A stretch of DNA of 64,000 bases from Sodaliphilus pleomorphus (GCF_009676955.1 NZ_CP045696.1:2437001-2501000), one strand, 5' to 3'. Shown: positions 27,135 through 37,600, counted from the stretch's first letter. Notes: generated by a model from the sequence alone, not told the origin. Translations and numbers: made by a program.

Positions 27135-27152
27135 AAATCAATATGAGAAAAC

Positions 27153-27644
27153 CTACTTTACAATCTTCTTGAGCTTGAGTATTCCGTACACGGCGCCGCC
27201 GAGCAGCAGCACGGCCACGGCCGCCAGCAGCCAGCCGCCGAGCTTCATTTTGGTGCGCTGCCACTTGCTTAGCTTCTTCTCGACCTCCTTAATCTCGGTC
27301 TTGGTCACGGTCACAATCTTCGGAATGGTGTCGCGCACGGTGTCGGCGATGTAAGTCCTATTGATGGCTTGCAGGTGGTGCCAGGTCTCGTGATAGACGG
27401 TGTCGCCGCGCTGCACGATTATCACGCTGTCGCGTCTTAGCAGGGTGTCGCGCACGATGTTGGTGCGATGCTCCACGTTGGTCTGCGTGACTACCTTGGG
27501 AACCTCCACCACCTTGTATTGTGTCTTACATGAGCACAGTGAAAGCAGCAGGACAACCATGGAGAAGATGATTGCTATCACGATGCACATGCTTGCGCAG
27601 CCCTCGTGCTTGCTGCCGATGTCGTCGTCATAATCCTTGCCCAT
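27153..27644 (-). CDS. Spanin-like lysis protein (unimolecular type)
   Basis: 163 residues. A hydrophobic segment near residues 19-37 ends in a lipobox-like LCSC, so Cys39 may be lipidated in the outer membrane. A helical charged middle (KVVEVPKVVTQTN... TEIKEVEKKLSKWQR) leads to a C-terminal membrane helix (GWLLAAVAVLLLGGAVYGIL) and a short basic tail. An N-terminal lipid anchor with a C-terminal inner-membrane helix is the design of a one-protein spanin, which fuses the two membranes at lysis. It is the last gene of the late operon, just after the M15 peptidase, which supports a lysis role. Confidence 0.65.
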   Translation of the reverse strand: MGKDYDDDIGSKHEGCASMCIVIAIIFSMVVLLLSLCSCKTQYKVVEVPKVVTQTNVEHRTNIVRDTLLRRDSVIIVQRGDTVYHETWHHLQAINRTYIADTVRDTIPKIVTVTKTEIKEVEKKLSKWQRTKMKLGGWLLAAVAVLLLGGAVYGILKLKKIVK

Positions 27645-27649
27645 AGTCT

Positions 27650-28111
27650 TTAACCATTTAAGCCTGCGATGTATTTCCCCCCTATGCAGGTCAGCTTGTT
27701 GCGCCTGTGTCTTGGGCTGTAGCTCACGTGTATCCAGTCGGGCTGCATTTTCTTGTTTGGGTACTCGTTAATCACTTGGTCAAAGGGGAGACCCAGTTTA
27801 ACAAGCAAGTCAAGCAACTTCCTATTCTCCTCGGGGCGGTCGCTCACAGTGTGTATGTCGGCTGCCTGGCCTACAACGTGCTGGCTCGCTGCCGCGCCGT
27901 GCACGGCCTTGTTGAGTGCTGGCGAGCGGTAGCCGCTTGTGACTACTATCGGGGCGCCCCAGGCTTCCCGCAACGGGTCGAGGATGTGCTCGACCAGGGC
28001 GGTGAGGTTGGCCTTTACGGCCTCGGTGGGCTCGTTGTCAATCCCGAGCCGTTTTGCTGTTGCGCTGCTTGTTAGCTCGCGCATGGAAAAATGTTTCATT
28101 TGATAGTTCAT
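27650..28111 (-). CDS. Phage endolysin, peptidase M15 family
   Basis: 153 residues. The M15 (D-Ala-D-Ala carboxypeptidase/VanY-type) zinc site is visible: VTSGYRSPALN, then SQHVVGQAADIH with the His and Asp ligands, and DWIHVSY with the final His. Cuts peptide cross-links in peptidoglycan to release phage. No signal peptide, so a holin is needed, and one is encoded just upstream. A second in-frame ATG at 28099 is a possible start. Confidence 0.85.
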   Translation of the reverse strand: MNYQMKHFSMRELTSSATAKRLGIDNEPTEAVKANLTALVEHILDPLREAWGAPIVVTSGYRSPALNKAVHGAAASQHVVGQAADIHTVSDRPEENRKLLDLLVKLGLPFDQVINEYPNKKMQPDWIHVSYSPRHRRNKLTCIGGKYIAGLNG

Positions 28112-28134
28112 GAATTTTTTTGATTAATCTTTCT

Positions 28135-28377
28135 TTATTTTTTGGGTAAACGATTGGCAATGGTCTCTTCAATCTCGTTCAGTTTGCGCTTGGTGTATAG
28201 TGTGATGCCGAAGATGCTACCGCTGTAAAGCAGAGCCTGTCCGAGCACCCACAGTACAGAGTCATGAATCTCGCCTGCGGGTGGAATGATAAATCCTGCG
28301 GTGGTGATTGCTATGCCGAATGCGAGCATGCCTACAGCACTCCATGTCGCAACGCTGTCTTTTTTATCTGGTTTCAT
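28135..28377 (-). CDS. Holin-like membrane protein
   Basis: 80 residues with two membrane helices (about 13-33 and 41-62), a short charged start and a lysine-rich C-terminus (KRKLNEIEETIANRLPKK). Size, topology and position directly before the M15 endolysin fit a class II holin. Sequence alone does not prove it. Confidence 0.65.
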   Translation of the reverse strand: MKPDKKDSVATWSAVGMLAFGIAITTAGFIIPPAGEIHDSVLWVLGQALLYSGSIFGITLYTKRKLNEIEETIANRLPKK

Positions 28378-28399
28378 AACTTTTTTTTTAGCAATAGTG

Positions 28400-29044
28400 T
28401 CATCTTAGTCTTGTTATTGGAGTTGTAGGCCCTGCTGTGGTCTTTGAGCGCCATTGCGAAATCTGTTGGCACCAATCGAGCATGGCCTGCGCATACCAGA
28501 AGTTTGACCTGTTGTATTCCGTGGAGCTATTCTGCGAGCCTCCGAAGGCCACGCCCAGCATCTCGTAGGCTTTGAGCACGCCAGCACGCATCGCGCCTAT
28601 CTCGATCCACTCTCCAGCGCTGCCCAGCCACCACTTGCCTGCCTCGATGGAGGCGTTCCCATAGGCGTTGCAGTAGCCTGCCGCATAGCCCGTGCCCGTG
28701 CCGTAACGGTCAACGATGGCGGCCGTCTTAGCCTTGCCATCGAGGTCGAGCATTGCGTCGAAGTATTTGCTCACGGCCGCGCCCACCAGCTGCGATGATG
28801 TAGCCCAAGGAAGCGAGACCTGGATAGGGGCGAGCACATAGATTTTTCCTGCCACTTGCACAACCACGCCACAGCAGGCACCGAGGTGGGCGTTAGCGGC
28901 CCAGTACTCGGGAACAACAAAGCGTTCAAAGTGGTTGGCAGTGTCGTGCTGTAGCAGAAACACGCCGTTGCTCCTTGGCAGGTAGCTGTCCTGTATCTTT
29001 CCTGCGAGCGACTGTAGCCCTTCGTAGTTTAGAAACTTTTGCAT
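28400..29044 (-). CDS. Putative receptor-binding tail protein with C-type-lectin-like end
   Basis: 214 residues. It begins FLNYEGLQSLAGKIQDSY, like the start of the next protein (FLSLEGLKTLITKLKSYF), which suggests a shared tail-attachment element. The second half (WWLGSAGEWIEIGAM... SSTEYNRSNFWYAQAM... PITRLR) resembles the formylglycine-enzyme/C-type-lectin fold of phage adhesins and of diversity-generating retroelement targets. Probable distal tail fibre or tip that binds the host surface. No reverse transcriptase or template repeat was found in the window. Confidence 0.6.
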   Translation of the reverse strand: MQKFLNYEGLQSLAGKIQDSYLPRSNGVFLLQHDTANHFERFVVPEYWAANAHLGACCGVVVQVAGKIYVLAPIQVSLPWATSSQLVGAAVSKYFDAMLDLDGKAKTAAIVDRYGTGTGYAAGYCNAYGNASIEAGKWWLGSAGEWIEIGAMRAGVLKAYEMLGVAFGGSQNSSTEYNRSNFWYAQAMLDWCQQISQWRSKTTAGPTTPITRLR

Positions 29045-29046
29045 AA

Positions 29047-29904
29047 TCAGAATAAAGCGTTAATCTCTGAGGTGGCGATGGGTGTGTAGAGCTTGGTGGA
29101 AGACTTGCCCGTGTCAACGATGTAGAGGTCGCCCGTGTCGTCGTCGGCAAAAAGGAAAGTGCCGTGTAGGGTTATGGGGCTAAGTGCCGCAGGGCTGCCT
29201 CCTTTCACGACTTCTTGTATAGTGTTTGTTTCAAGCGATAGCACATAGCCCTTGTAGCTTGTGTCAGTCGATATGCTGCCCGTAGATGATACCTTGCCAT
29301 GATAGCAATCGTCCTCGCCAGGGGCATTTGCCACAGCCACTCTGATAGCGTCCTGTTTGTACTCCTCGAGTAATTCGTCAACTTCTGTTGATGGGTAGTA
29401 GTCGACAAGGTCCGTTTCAGCTTTGAATGAGCCAAGCTCTTCCCATGCACCGTTTGTGTAGACGTACTCGGTGTACTTTTGTGTAGTGCCCTTTGATGTC
29501 GTCATTGCAACGAGGTGTATTTTGTTCTCGTTGCCGCTGGCTGGTTTGTCGGGCAGGGAGCTCACGACAACGAACAGGGTGCGGTCGATGGCGTTGATTG
29601 AAGATGTAATTTTGTTGATGAGCTCGGTGCGCGTGTCGTTGAGCAGCTTGTTGGTAGGTGCTCCGTCGGTCTGCCCACCAAGCGACGTGTAGAGCTTGGT
29701 TAGGCCTGCTGTGCTGGTGTTGCCCGTCGAGTAGGTGGTATCCTGGTAGTTAATTGTTCCCGACGAGCCGTCTGCTCTTGTGTAGGTGAGCGTCTTGTTT
29801 CCGCTCCCCGTGATGTTTTTAATTGCCTCATTCTTTGCGGCAAAGTAGCTCTTGAGCTTTGTGATGAGGGTTTTGAGGCCCTCGAGTGATAAAAATTTTG
29901 TCAT
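29047..29904 (-). CDS. Tail fibre/appendage protein
   Basis: 285 residues. N-terminus FLSLEGLKTLITKLKSYFAAKNEAI is helical and shared in pattern with the neighbouring gene product. The rest is rich in Ser, Thr, Gly and beta-prone repeats (TYSTGNTSTAGLTKLYTSL), typical of fibres. The end of this gene and the start of 28400-29044 are 2 bp apart. Likely part of the host-recognition apparatus; specific function not known. Confidence 0.6.
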   Translation of the reverse strand: MTKFLSLEGLKTLITKLKSYFAAKNEAIKNITGSGNKTLTYTRADGSSGTINYQDTTYSTGNTSTAGLTKLYTSLGGQTDGAPTNKLLNDTRTELINKITSSINAIDRTLFVVVSSLPDKPASGNENKIHLVAMTTSKGTTQKYTEYVYTNGAWEELGSFKAETDLVDYYPSTEVDELLEEYKQDAIRVAVANAPGEDDCYHGKVSSTGSISTDTSYKGYVLSLETNTIQEVVKGGSPAALSPITLHGTFLFADDDTGDLYIVDTGKSSTKLYTPIATSEINALF

Positions 29905-29916
29905 TGTGTTGAATTT

Positions 29917-30105
29917 TTATGGGTTGATAAATAAGATTTCTATGTCTTCGTTAGTGATAACCATGATGGTGTCGAGCTTGGTCTTGTCGCTGGTGCTCAT
30001 CAGGCCGTGCTCCTGCTGTGTGGCGTCGGGGTAAATTGTTTTATTCTCAACAGCGTCGAGAATTTCCTGCACCTTTGCGCCTGTCTGTTTGAGTTTGTAT
30101 GCCAT
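29917..30105 (-). CDS. Small phage tail-region protein
   Basis: 62 residues, MAYKLKQTGAKVQEILDAVEN..., ending in a stretch TIMVITNEDIEILF. The pattern 'G.kVQeiLDaVen.T...Ad..q.GLMs..DK.kLd' is a common short fibre-like unit in Bacteroidetes phages. It is probably a tail-fibre accessory or chaperone. No motif for a firm call. Confidence 0.5.
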   Translation of the reverse strand: MAYKLKQTGAKVQEILDAVENKTIYPDATQQEHGLMSTSDKTKLDTIMVITNEDIEILFINP

Positions 30106-30109
30106 GGTC

Positions 30110-30358
30110 TTACCTCCTTGCTAATAGATAATCACCGCCTGCAAGCAGGTCGCCCAGGTCGGCGCATTGCAGCACGTCGGCCTCGAGGCTTCCCTGCGAG
30201 ATGCTGAGGGCGTGTGCCACGATGTCGAGCATGTACTTCTGTGCCTCGTCCTGCGTCATGGGATAGTCGCCGCCTGTGCGGCACACGGCTGCCATGGTGT
30301 AGCTCCCGTCTGCGTCGGTTTCCTTTTGTGCGATATGAAAATACAAGTGCTTCATCAT
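30110..30358 (-). CDS. Hypothetical protein in the tail module
   Basis: 82 residues from the ATG overlapping the stop of the upstream tail gene (ATGATGA), which implies coupled translation. Starts MMKHLYFHIAQKETDADGSYTMAAV and contains a short helical region. No family recognised. An upstream in-frame start at 30379 is less likely because of the overlap. Confidence 0.5.
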   Translation of the reverse strand: MMKHLYFHIAQKETDADGSYTMAAVCRTGGDYPMTQDEAQKYMLDIVAHALSISQGSLEADVLQCADLGDLLAGGDYLLARR

Positions 30359-33300
30359 TTCGGTTGCTTTACGCGCCACTCGCCCCAGGTTGAGGCGGTA
30401 CCTGCGGTGTAAGTCCTAACAAGATAAATGGTAAACGGATAGAGCAGCGTGATGCCGTCGGTCTTGAGTGACCAATCCACGCCTGCGGGGTCGATGCCGT
30501 AATTGTCGTGCAGCCACTCTTGCATCTCGGTCACGCCGTCGCGCACTTGGGTTATGGTCCTTCCCTGTCCCTTGATGCGCACGGTGCCGCTTGCGAGGCC
30601 ATCCTCACTCACCGATTTGGCGGTGAATGTTTTCCCGTCCATTTGCCGCGCGAAATCTTGGTTGTTGCCCGTGTAGACGCTATCGCCGTAGACAACATTG
30701 TTCATGCGCTTGGCCGTGAAGCCGTACCAGTCGACGTAGGCGGCCGAGAGGTTGTCGGCGTCGGTGCACACGCTGATAGGGGTCATTTTTGCCTCGCTCA
30801 TGTTGACGTAGTTGAGCCCGTTGGGCCCCAAGTCGTAGAGCTTGACGCCGTTGTTGTCGTAGTAGCTCAGCACCGCGTAGCCACCACTGTCGACACCGAA
30901 GCTAATATTTCTTCCTTTCTCGCCGTACACTTCCATCATTGTGCCCGATGCCTCGATGCGTGCGCCTGTCTCGGCCGTTTTCAATTTTCCCACCACGAGG
31001 TCCTTGTCGACTTTGGTGGTGTCGGCGTTGAGGCTGATGCGGCTGTTCGCCCCGTCGATGTGGATGCCCGCGGTTTCCAGGCCGCTGGAGAGCTCGGTGA
31101 CCGAGAGCTTGATGTCGCTGGCCGATTGCTTAATCTCGCTGGCATAGGCCGTGGTCACTTCCTGCGCCATGCGCCAGTCACCTATTGCAAAGCTCTCGCC
31201 CGCGGCCTTGGAACCTGCACAGCACAAGATGTCGTTGCGTGCCCACGGGTCGTCGCCCGAGTGCCTCTTGCCATCGGGGCACTCCACCATCATGGTGGCC
31301 TCGGTTGGATAGGTGGCGTTGACCCACAAGTCGCCTTGGTCATAGGGCGGCACGGGCTGGGCCACAAACACGCGTCGCTTGCCGTCGGCCGTGTCCTGCG
31401 CGCGCTCTGCCTTTTCAAGCGAGGCAAGCACATCTTTGTCGGTGATGTTCAGCCAAAAGAATTTGCCGTCGACCTGCTCAAAGGAATAAGCGCGGCCTCC
31501 GTTGTCGCGTGCAGCCTTGTTATAGTAGATGTCCTTAACGTGCTCGAGCTTCATGTCGTCGGTAGTCCATGCGCTGGCTGGCTCGTTGTCGAGGGTGGGA
31601 ACCTGCTCGCCGAACCACAGCACCACCTGCTCGTCGGCCTGTGCCTTGATGTCGTCGATGTCGGCCTGGTGGGCTTGCAGCACGTCGTCGAGGGTCTTGA
31701 CCTGCCCGTCGACGTTGAGGGCGATGCCCGAGGGCGAGATGTAGACCTTTGGAAAGGGCAACGTGTAGCTGCTGATGGCCTTGTAGGCGGCGATGAACGG
31801 GCTCCCCGTGCCTGCACCAGCGATGATGATAGCGCTCTGCCGGTCGGACTTGGTGCGGTTGCCCAGCACGGCTATCTTGTCGCCAGCCTGCGGCTTGCCG
31901 CTGCCCTGTGCACAGTCCATCTCTTTTCCTGTCGTGTCAATATACGACACGCTGATGTAGTGCTTGCCGCCCACGGTGCCCGTGTCCCACACGCGGCGCC
32001 ACCAGTAGTGCTGCGTGGTGGCGTTGAACGTTTGGCAAATCACCTGGTCGTCGACGGCAAAATCGTTTGTGATTTCATTGCCCTCGCTGTCGCGTGCAGG
32101 CCAGCGCAAAATGAACTGCTTGCCGTTTGCATCTTCCTTGACTTCAACTTCGGTGATAGTGGCCTCGGCTGGCGAGAGAAGCACCTGGCCGCCGATATGG
32201 CGCAGTCGCTGAATGTCGAGCTCGGTCACCTGCAGCTTGCGTCGCACGGTGAGGTTGTCGACCTCGGCTGCCCAGTTGCCGTCGGCATCTTGATAGAGTG
32301 CCGCGCCAGCAGAGCCGCTTTGGAATGTGCCCGCCGTCAAGCCCTTGGCAAAGTTAATCGCCTCCTGCGCCGTGTCTTCTTTTCTTGTATGCAAAAAATC
32401 GCGGTCTACTCGCTTGGCAGAGAACACATTCTTATCTGTGCCTGGAGTGTGATCGTTAGAGGCAATAACATACAGTGTCGTGTTGCCACTTTGATAGCCG
32501 ATGTACGTCACACCATTCATTGTGATTTCGTCAACCTGCTTCTGCAACTCGGCTCTACGTGAATACTCGGCACTCTCGCCAACTATGTACTGCGCACCAT
32601 CATAGGGAATATCAAGTTTTATCTCAAACCCAAAAATGCGTGACACACGGCCATCGGCAAAATATGTGGGGTTAACCAACCGCACCTTGTCACCAATACC
32701 AAACGAATTATCATTTGCCCAATCGTTATCCATCGTGCAGGTGTAGGTTGAGGGGTCAATGCGTGACTTCTCCAAATACTCCATTGCCTTTTGATATAAC
32801 TCTTGTTCAGCAAGTGCCACAAGGTCGGTCTCTTCCATCTTGGTCGAGTCCCAGTTATAGAGCATAAATGTATCACCAACCTTTGGTCGCAACACATCAT
32901 CTGGGAGCGTTCTGCCATAGTCCTCGTTCACAACGACCTCAAAAACTTGTGCAGCCATGTTCCACTCGCTTCCATTCTTCTCGTTCACACCAAGAGGGTT
33001 GAACTGGCACTCGAAGTCCAATCCGTTCAGACTGCCGGACTCAAATATCATGTGCAGGGTTTCTTCTTCCAGCACATAGTCTTTGCTGAAATGAACATAA
33101 CTTTCAATCTCTGTCCCTTCAATCACGAGTTTGCATTGCGACAGACGATAATATTTCTGCGTGGTAGTCGTGCCATCTTCGTTGACCACCGTGTCGATAT
33201 ACTCGTCAACCTTACCAACCTTGATTACATTTCGAGGATAGACATCATCGAAATCAACCCTACCCTCAATAGCTTTCGCATCATTCTGTTCGCCAATATA

Positions 33301-34116
33301 TCCATTCGGGCAAAGGTCAACAGGCAACATCAGCCTGCGCTGTACCACACCTTCTTGCGTCACATCGGGGTCGCTAACCTTGCGATAGTTGACAGGGAGG
33401 TTGCGCTCCGAGCCGTAAGCGTACAGGCGAGTAAAATACTGCTGCTGACTGTCAGAACGTGTCATGCTGATAACATTGTCATTCAGCACAAGGTCAGTGG
33501 CCACAATCCCACTACCTCGTTGTTCACACTTGCCGAAGTTGATGATGTTGTCCTCAATCCACCACTCGCACTCAAAGGCTTCGGCAATTTGCGTGATAGC
33601 GTCTATAATCGAAGCACTCTGATAGGTCACAAGTTTTGACGAAGTGAGGTCTATCGTATCGTCAAACGAGACTACATAATTAGTGATTCTGTTGTACTTG
33701 AACGATGCATCGCTTGCGCACAATGCGTCGATGTTCCTCTTGACCACATTTGCGTGTGTGGCGATTGTTGAGGTTAGACTGAAACTCAACTCGCTTGCCG
33801 ACAACTCCGGGCGGTATTTGAGTAGTTTGTTCTTGAACTTCATGTACTGAGCATCAAGCCGCAACTGGTAGTCGTAACCTGCATTGGTGGCATTATAGGT
33901 TGGAGCCACAAGGTCAACGAGCTCAAACCAACCAAAGCCATCGATGTCGCAAAAATCACCAATCTCAAAGTAAATTGGACTGCCAGACGTGAAGTTAATG
34001 CGAGCGTAATGCTCACCCATGATTTCTCTATGAACGATCGAACCGCTGCATACTGGGAGTGTACAGCGTGTCCTCAACGTGCCGTTGCTGTAATATTTGA
34101 TTGCTATTGTTCTCAT
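30355..34116 (-). CDS. Large tail tip/tail-associated protein
   Basis: 1253 residues. The N-terminal part (about 1-500: IYFEIGDFCDIDGFGWFELVDLV, then a long beta-rich region with 'DKVRLVNPTYF') resembles siphovirus tail-associated hub proteins. The later part (TVRRKLQVTELDIQRLRHIGGQVLLSPA onward) is fibre-like. Its start overlaps the stop of the distal-tail gene by 4 bp. The first half is AT-richer than the second; the change is near 32350, which suggests recombination inside the gene. Role: tail tip assembly and host recognition. Confidence 0.7.
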   Translation of the reverse strand: MRTIAIKYYSNGTLRTRCTLPVCSGSIVHREIMGEHYARINFTSGSPIYFEIGDFCDIDGFGWFELVDLVAPTYNATNAGYDYQLRLDAQYMKFKNKLLKYRPELSASELSFSLTSTIATHANVVKRNIDALCASDASFKYNRITNYVVSFDDTIDLTSSKLVTYQSASIIDAITQIAEAFECEWWIEDNIINFGKCEQRGSGIVATDLVLNDNVISMTRSDSQQQYFTRLYAYGSERNLPVNYRKVSDPDVTQEGVVQRRLMLPVDLCPNGYIGEQNDAKAIEGRVDFDDVYPRNVIKVGKVDEYIDTVVNEDGTTTTQKYYRLSQCKLVIEGTEIESYVHFSKDYVLEEETLHMIFESGSLNGLDFECQFNPLGVNEKNGSEWNMAAQVFEVVVNEDYGRTLPDDVLRPKVGDTFMLYNWDSTKMEETDLVALAEQELYQKAMEYLEKSRIDPSTYTCTMDNDWANDNSFGIGDKVRLVNPTYFADGRVSRIFGFEIKLDIPYDGAQYIVGESAEYSRRAELQKQVDEITMNGVTYIGYQSGNTTLYVIASNDHTPGTDKNVFSAKRVDRDFLHTRKEDTAQEAINFAKGLTAGTFQSGSAGAALYQDADGNWAAEVDNLTVRRKLQVTELDIQRLRHIGGQVLLSPAEATITEVEVKEDANGKQFILRWPARDSEGNEITNDFAVDDQVICQTFNATTQHYWWRRVWDTGTVGGKHYISVSYIDTTGKEMDCAQGSGKPQAGDKIAVLGNRTKSDRQSAIIIAGAGTGSPFIAAYKAISSYTLPFPKVYISPSGIALNVDGQVKTLDDVLQAHQADIDDIKAQADEQVVLWFGEQVPTLDNEPASAWTTDDMKLEHVKDIYYNKAARDNGGRAYSFEQVDGKFFWLNITDKDVLASLEKAERAQDTADGKRRVFVAQPVPPYDQGDLWVNATYPTEATMMVECPDGKRHSGDDPWARNDILCCAGSKAAGESFAIGDWRMAQEVTTAYASEIKQSASDIKLSVTELSSGLETAGIHIDGANSRISLNADTTKVDKDLVVGKLKTAETGARIEASGTMMEVYGEKGRNISFGVDSGGYAVLSYYDNNGVKLYDLGPNGLNYVNMSEAKMTPISVCTDADNLSAAYVDWYGFTAKRMNNVVYGDSVYTGNNQDFARQMDGKTFTAKSVSEDGLASGTVRIKGQGRTITQVRDGVTEMQEWLHDNYGIDPAGVDWSLKTDGITLLYPFTIYLVRTYTAGTASTWGEWRVKQPK

Positions 34117-34601
34117 AAGTTGCCCTCTCTTTCTCCGGCTTCTCCAGTAACTGCAACCGACACCTCGTCATTGATATACGTGCTATCGTTGTTGCGGTTT
34201 GCTGGATTTGGTTCAGTAAGTTTCAGCGAAAACTTGGCCAGCCCATTCACAAAGGCCGTGAACTGGTTGCACGACACATAGAGCATCCGATACGTCACTG
34301 CCGGCTGATACTTTGTCCTAATGTTCAGTTGACCAGTGGCTAACTCGGTGCAGAACGATTCGTAGCGGGTGAAAAACTCGCTCATGCTACCAGCTGTGAG
34401 GTGCATTTCAAGGGTCACATCACGACTTGCCAACTTCGGCAATCGGTTGGAACTCCTGCTCCCATGTTCAACACGGACATCGTTGCTCAACCGCTCTTTC
34501 ATTGGCGCAGGGGTCATGAGGGCAGAAATGGCACCATCGCTGAGGCTTATTCCCCAGCGAGTATATGCGTCATACCCATTAATAGTCAAGTCGCCTGTCA
34601 T
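34113..34601 (-). CDS. Distal tail-like protein
   Basis: 162 residues between the tape measure and tail hub genes, where siphoviruses encode the distal tail (Dit) protein. Features: short start MTGDLTINGYDAYTRWGISL and a beta-rich body. It overlaps the next gene by 4 bp and follows the tape measure by 2 bp. The call is by position; sequence similarity is only general. Confidence 0.55.
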   Translation of the reverse strand: MTGDLTINGYDAYTRWGISLSDGAISALMTPAPMKERLSNDVRVEHGSRSSNRLPKLASRDVTLEMHLTAGSMSEFFTRYESFCTELATGQLNIRTKYQPAVTYRMLYVSCNQFTAFVNGLAKFSLKLTEPNPANRNNDSTYINDEVSVAVTGEAGEREGNL

Positions 34602-34603
34602 AA

Positions 34604-37600
34604 TCAGATGTTTTTGGTTTGTTCTACAATCTTGTCTATCTTCTCACCAAACAGCGAGGCTATCTTGGTGTACTTGGCTATATCTTCGAGGAAGCCATTG
34701 GAAATGAAAACCATATTGCGTATCTCCAACAGTGTTTGGTTGCGTGCCGTGGTCAGAACAGACATCCCGGCCATATACTCAACCACAAACATTACTTGCG
34801 TGCTGATGTTCTCGCCTGCTATTTGCAGGGCAGTGAAACGACCATTCAATTGCTCTGCCGTGTCTTGGTTCATAGCACCAAAGCCTTTCGAGGTTGCCTC
34901 TTGTGAATACTTGTCCGCATCCGCAATCCCGATAGCATCATAAGCGTCCTCTTTGAGCTTCTGCATTTCGTTGTAGTAGCCTTGGTACTCTGCCTTTAAC
35001 TCACTTGCCTCGGCTTCTGTCAGGCCATCACGCATATATTCAGCAAATTTCTTGTACCAATCCTCCAGTTTCTTGGCAAACTGACCTTGAACAATCGAGC
35101 GTAAGATTGCCTTGCGGAACATATCTTCCACGCTTTCAATCACGTCACTCGCTTTGGTCTCATAACTGCTCAACAGATTATTCAAACCACTTTGAACGCT
35201 GTCAAAAGAGGTGGCAGTGATAGACTGGCGCCATGCGTCCTGCAACTCTATCAACTCTTTGTAGTCCTCTATATAATTGTTCAAGTAGTCGGTCTGGTCG
35301 TACTTGCCGCCATTTATGATACGCTCCCAAATATCAGACAGTGTAGATACTTCGGCAAGTTCCTCAGATGATAATTTCCATAAGTCACCTGCGCTACGCA
35401 CATTATACTGCTTGCCGAACTTCCTATACAAAGCCTCGTTGATACGCTGATAGTCATTCTCTGAAAGATCTTTGTTAATATAATACTCATTTGACCGGTG
35501 AGCAGCGTGATACCTCATCTTTGCCGCAAGCATCGTTTGGTCATTGTCTGTTTGCTGTTTTGCGGCCTCGTATGCACGCTCATAGTATTCAGTTGCTTGG
35601 TCTCCTCCTGATTTTTCGATTTCATCTTTCAGCCCATCAATTGCATACTGCAAAGCCTCATTGCTACGCTCCAGTCGTTCAACAAGTCTGTTCACTTGTT
35701 TGCTATTTCCTTTAGCTGAGAACCAACTGCTGAACCCACCAAACGTAATTGCGTCGAAGATGCTGGTTACCCCATCGACCAATGAACGGCCAATCTGCTC
35801 CAAAAACTTTCCGCTGAGAATGTTTTTCAGAATACCTCCCACGGCTTCAAGGATAGCGTCTATCAGTCCACCGACAATACCACCAATGCCTTGCTCTTTT
35901 AATATATCAAGCAAGTTGAGAATCGCACCGATAATCAATGAGATTAGGTCGGATTTGCCTTCAAATGCTTTGCCAAGCATTTTTGCCACCGTGTCACTAA
36001 TTTTCTTGGTTATCTGCCCTCCATTTAACTTTTTGTCAAGGTCAACAAAAGCATTCCAGATACTGGACAACGAACCGGAAGTCATAGCGTTGAGCATGTT
36101 GTTGACGCTATCAAGCTGTCCTTTCAACTTTCCAGCAGAATCTGCGACTTGCGATTGTGTATTTGCTACATCTGAATTTGCCTCATTAAGTGCATTATGT
36201 GCATTCTCATTTTCTGCAACCGCTCTATCATATGCAGCTTTGGTAGCTTTTTTCTGTTCATCGTTTCCTTCTTTCTGTGCATCAATCCATGCTTGCTCTG
36301 CTTTAATTATAGCATCAGCGGTTTCTTTCGCCCTACGCTCTGCTTCGTTACGTGCTGATAAAGCATTTTGATAAGCGTCTATCTCTTGTCCGAGTTTGGC
36401 AAAGTCAAGGTCTTTCCACGTACTTGTTCCAAACTTACTTTGGATTTCGTTCATGGTTTGGAAGAAAGCTTGCTGGTCTGAAATTGACTTGGACTTAAAT
36501 TCGTCAGTTTTTGTGAACTCACGCATCGCCCCAAGAGTCTTGTCCATTTCATCACGCATGATGATGCCAAATTCACTGAACACCGTTGTATAGTTGATTT
36601 GCCGTTCCAAATCATCAGATTTGCGACTGGCTGTTTCATGACTCTGTTCTTGACGCATTTTTGCCGCCTCAATCACATCGCCACTCTCGTTGGCCTTTCG
36701 TATTTTCTCAGAGTATTCAAGAGCTAATGCAAGTTTCTGCTCCTCATATGAACCATACTCTTTAAGGTAGTCAGCAAGTGCTTGTCGGTCAGTTTCTGAT
36801 TGTTCCTCAACCGACCTGGAGTACTCCAACATAGCTGCCTTTATTTGCGATGCCTTCGCTTTCTTTTCATCATCGGTCAATTTTGAATTAACAGATGATT
36901 CGTTGAATTTTTTGTCTTTTGTTGCAGGGTTGGTTTCCCATAACTTTCGAGCATCGTCGATCTTCTTTTGCTGCAAGTCCTCATAATAACGATCTATCTC
37001 TGTGATTTTTTTCTTGCGGTCAAGGTCGAGCTGGCGCAGAACTTTTTCTGTACCATCCTCCATTGCATCAATTTCGGCTTGTTCGGTTTTGTAAGCCAAA
37101 TCTTTTGCATTACGTTTTTTTTCTAACGCTTGCTTGCGTTTTAGCTCATCAAACTTTTGTTGATCTTGAATCTTCTGTTTGCGCGAATATACTGCTTGCT
37201 TTTTTACAGAACTTTTAGAATTATTTTTTTTGATAGTTGTATCACCACCAAGCCCCTCGTAATCGCTCTTGGCTGTCTTTTCTTGTTGACGTGCCTTGTT
37301 TACTTGGTCAACAGTGGATTTTGGTGAATTTTCAAGACGAGACAAATCTTTTTGTGCTTTCTTCCATCGTCGTCTTGCAGCTGCCTTTGATTTCTGATAG
37401 TTTGCTCCACTTGTCCCACTATCTGATGAACTAATATTTTCACGATTTTTTTGTGCATTCTTCAATCGTTTATTTGCATCGTTTGCTCCGGTTGTAAGAA
37501 TTTGAAAATATAGAGGCAAAAAAGTTGCTCCACTTGCAATCCACTGGGATCGCATGTTCAACAACATATTCAAAACTTTCTGGCCCTCGCTTACCTCTAA

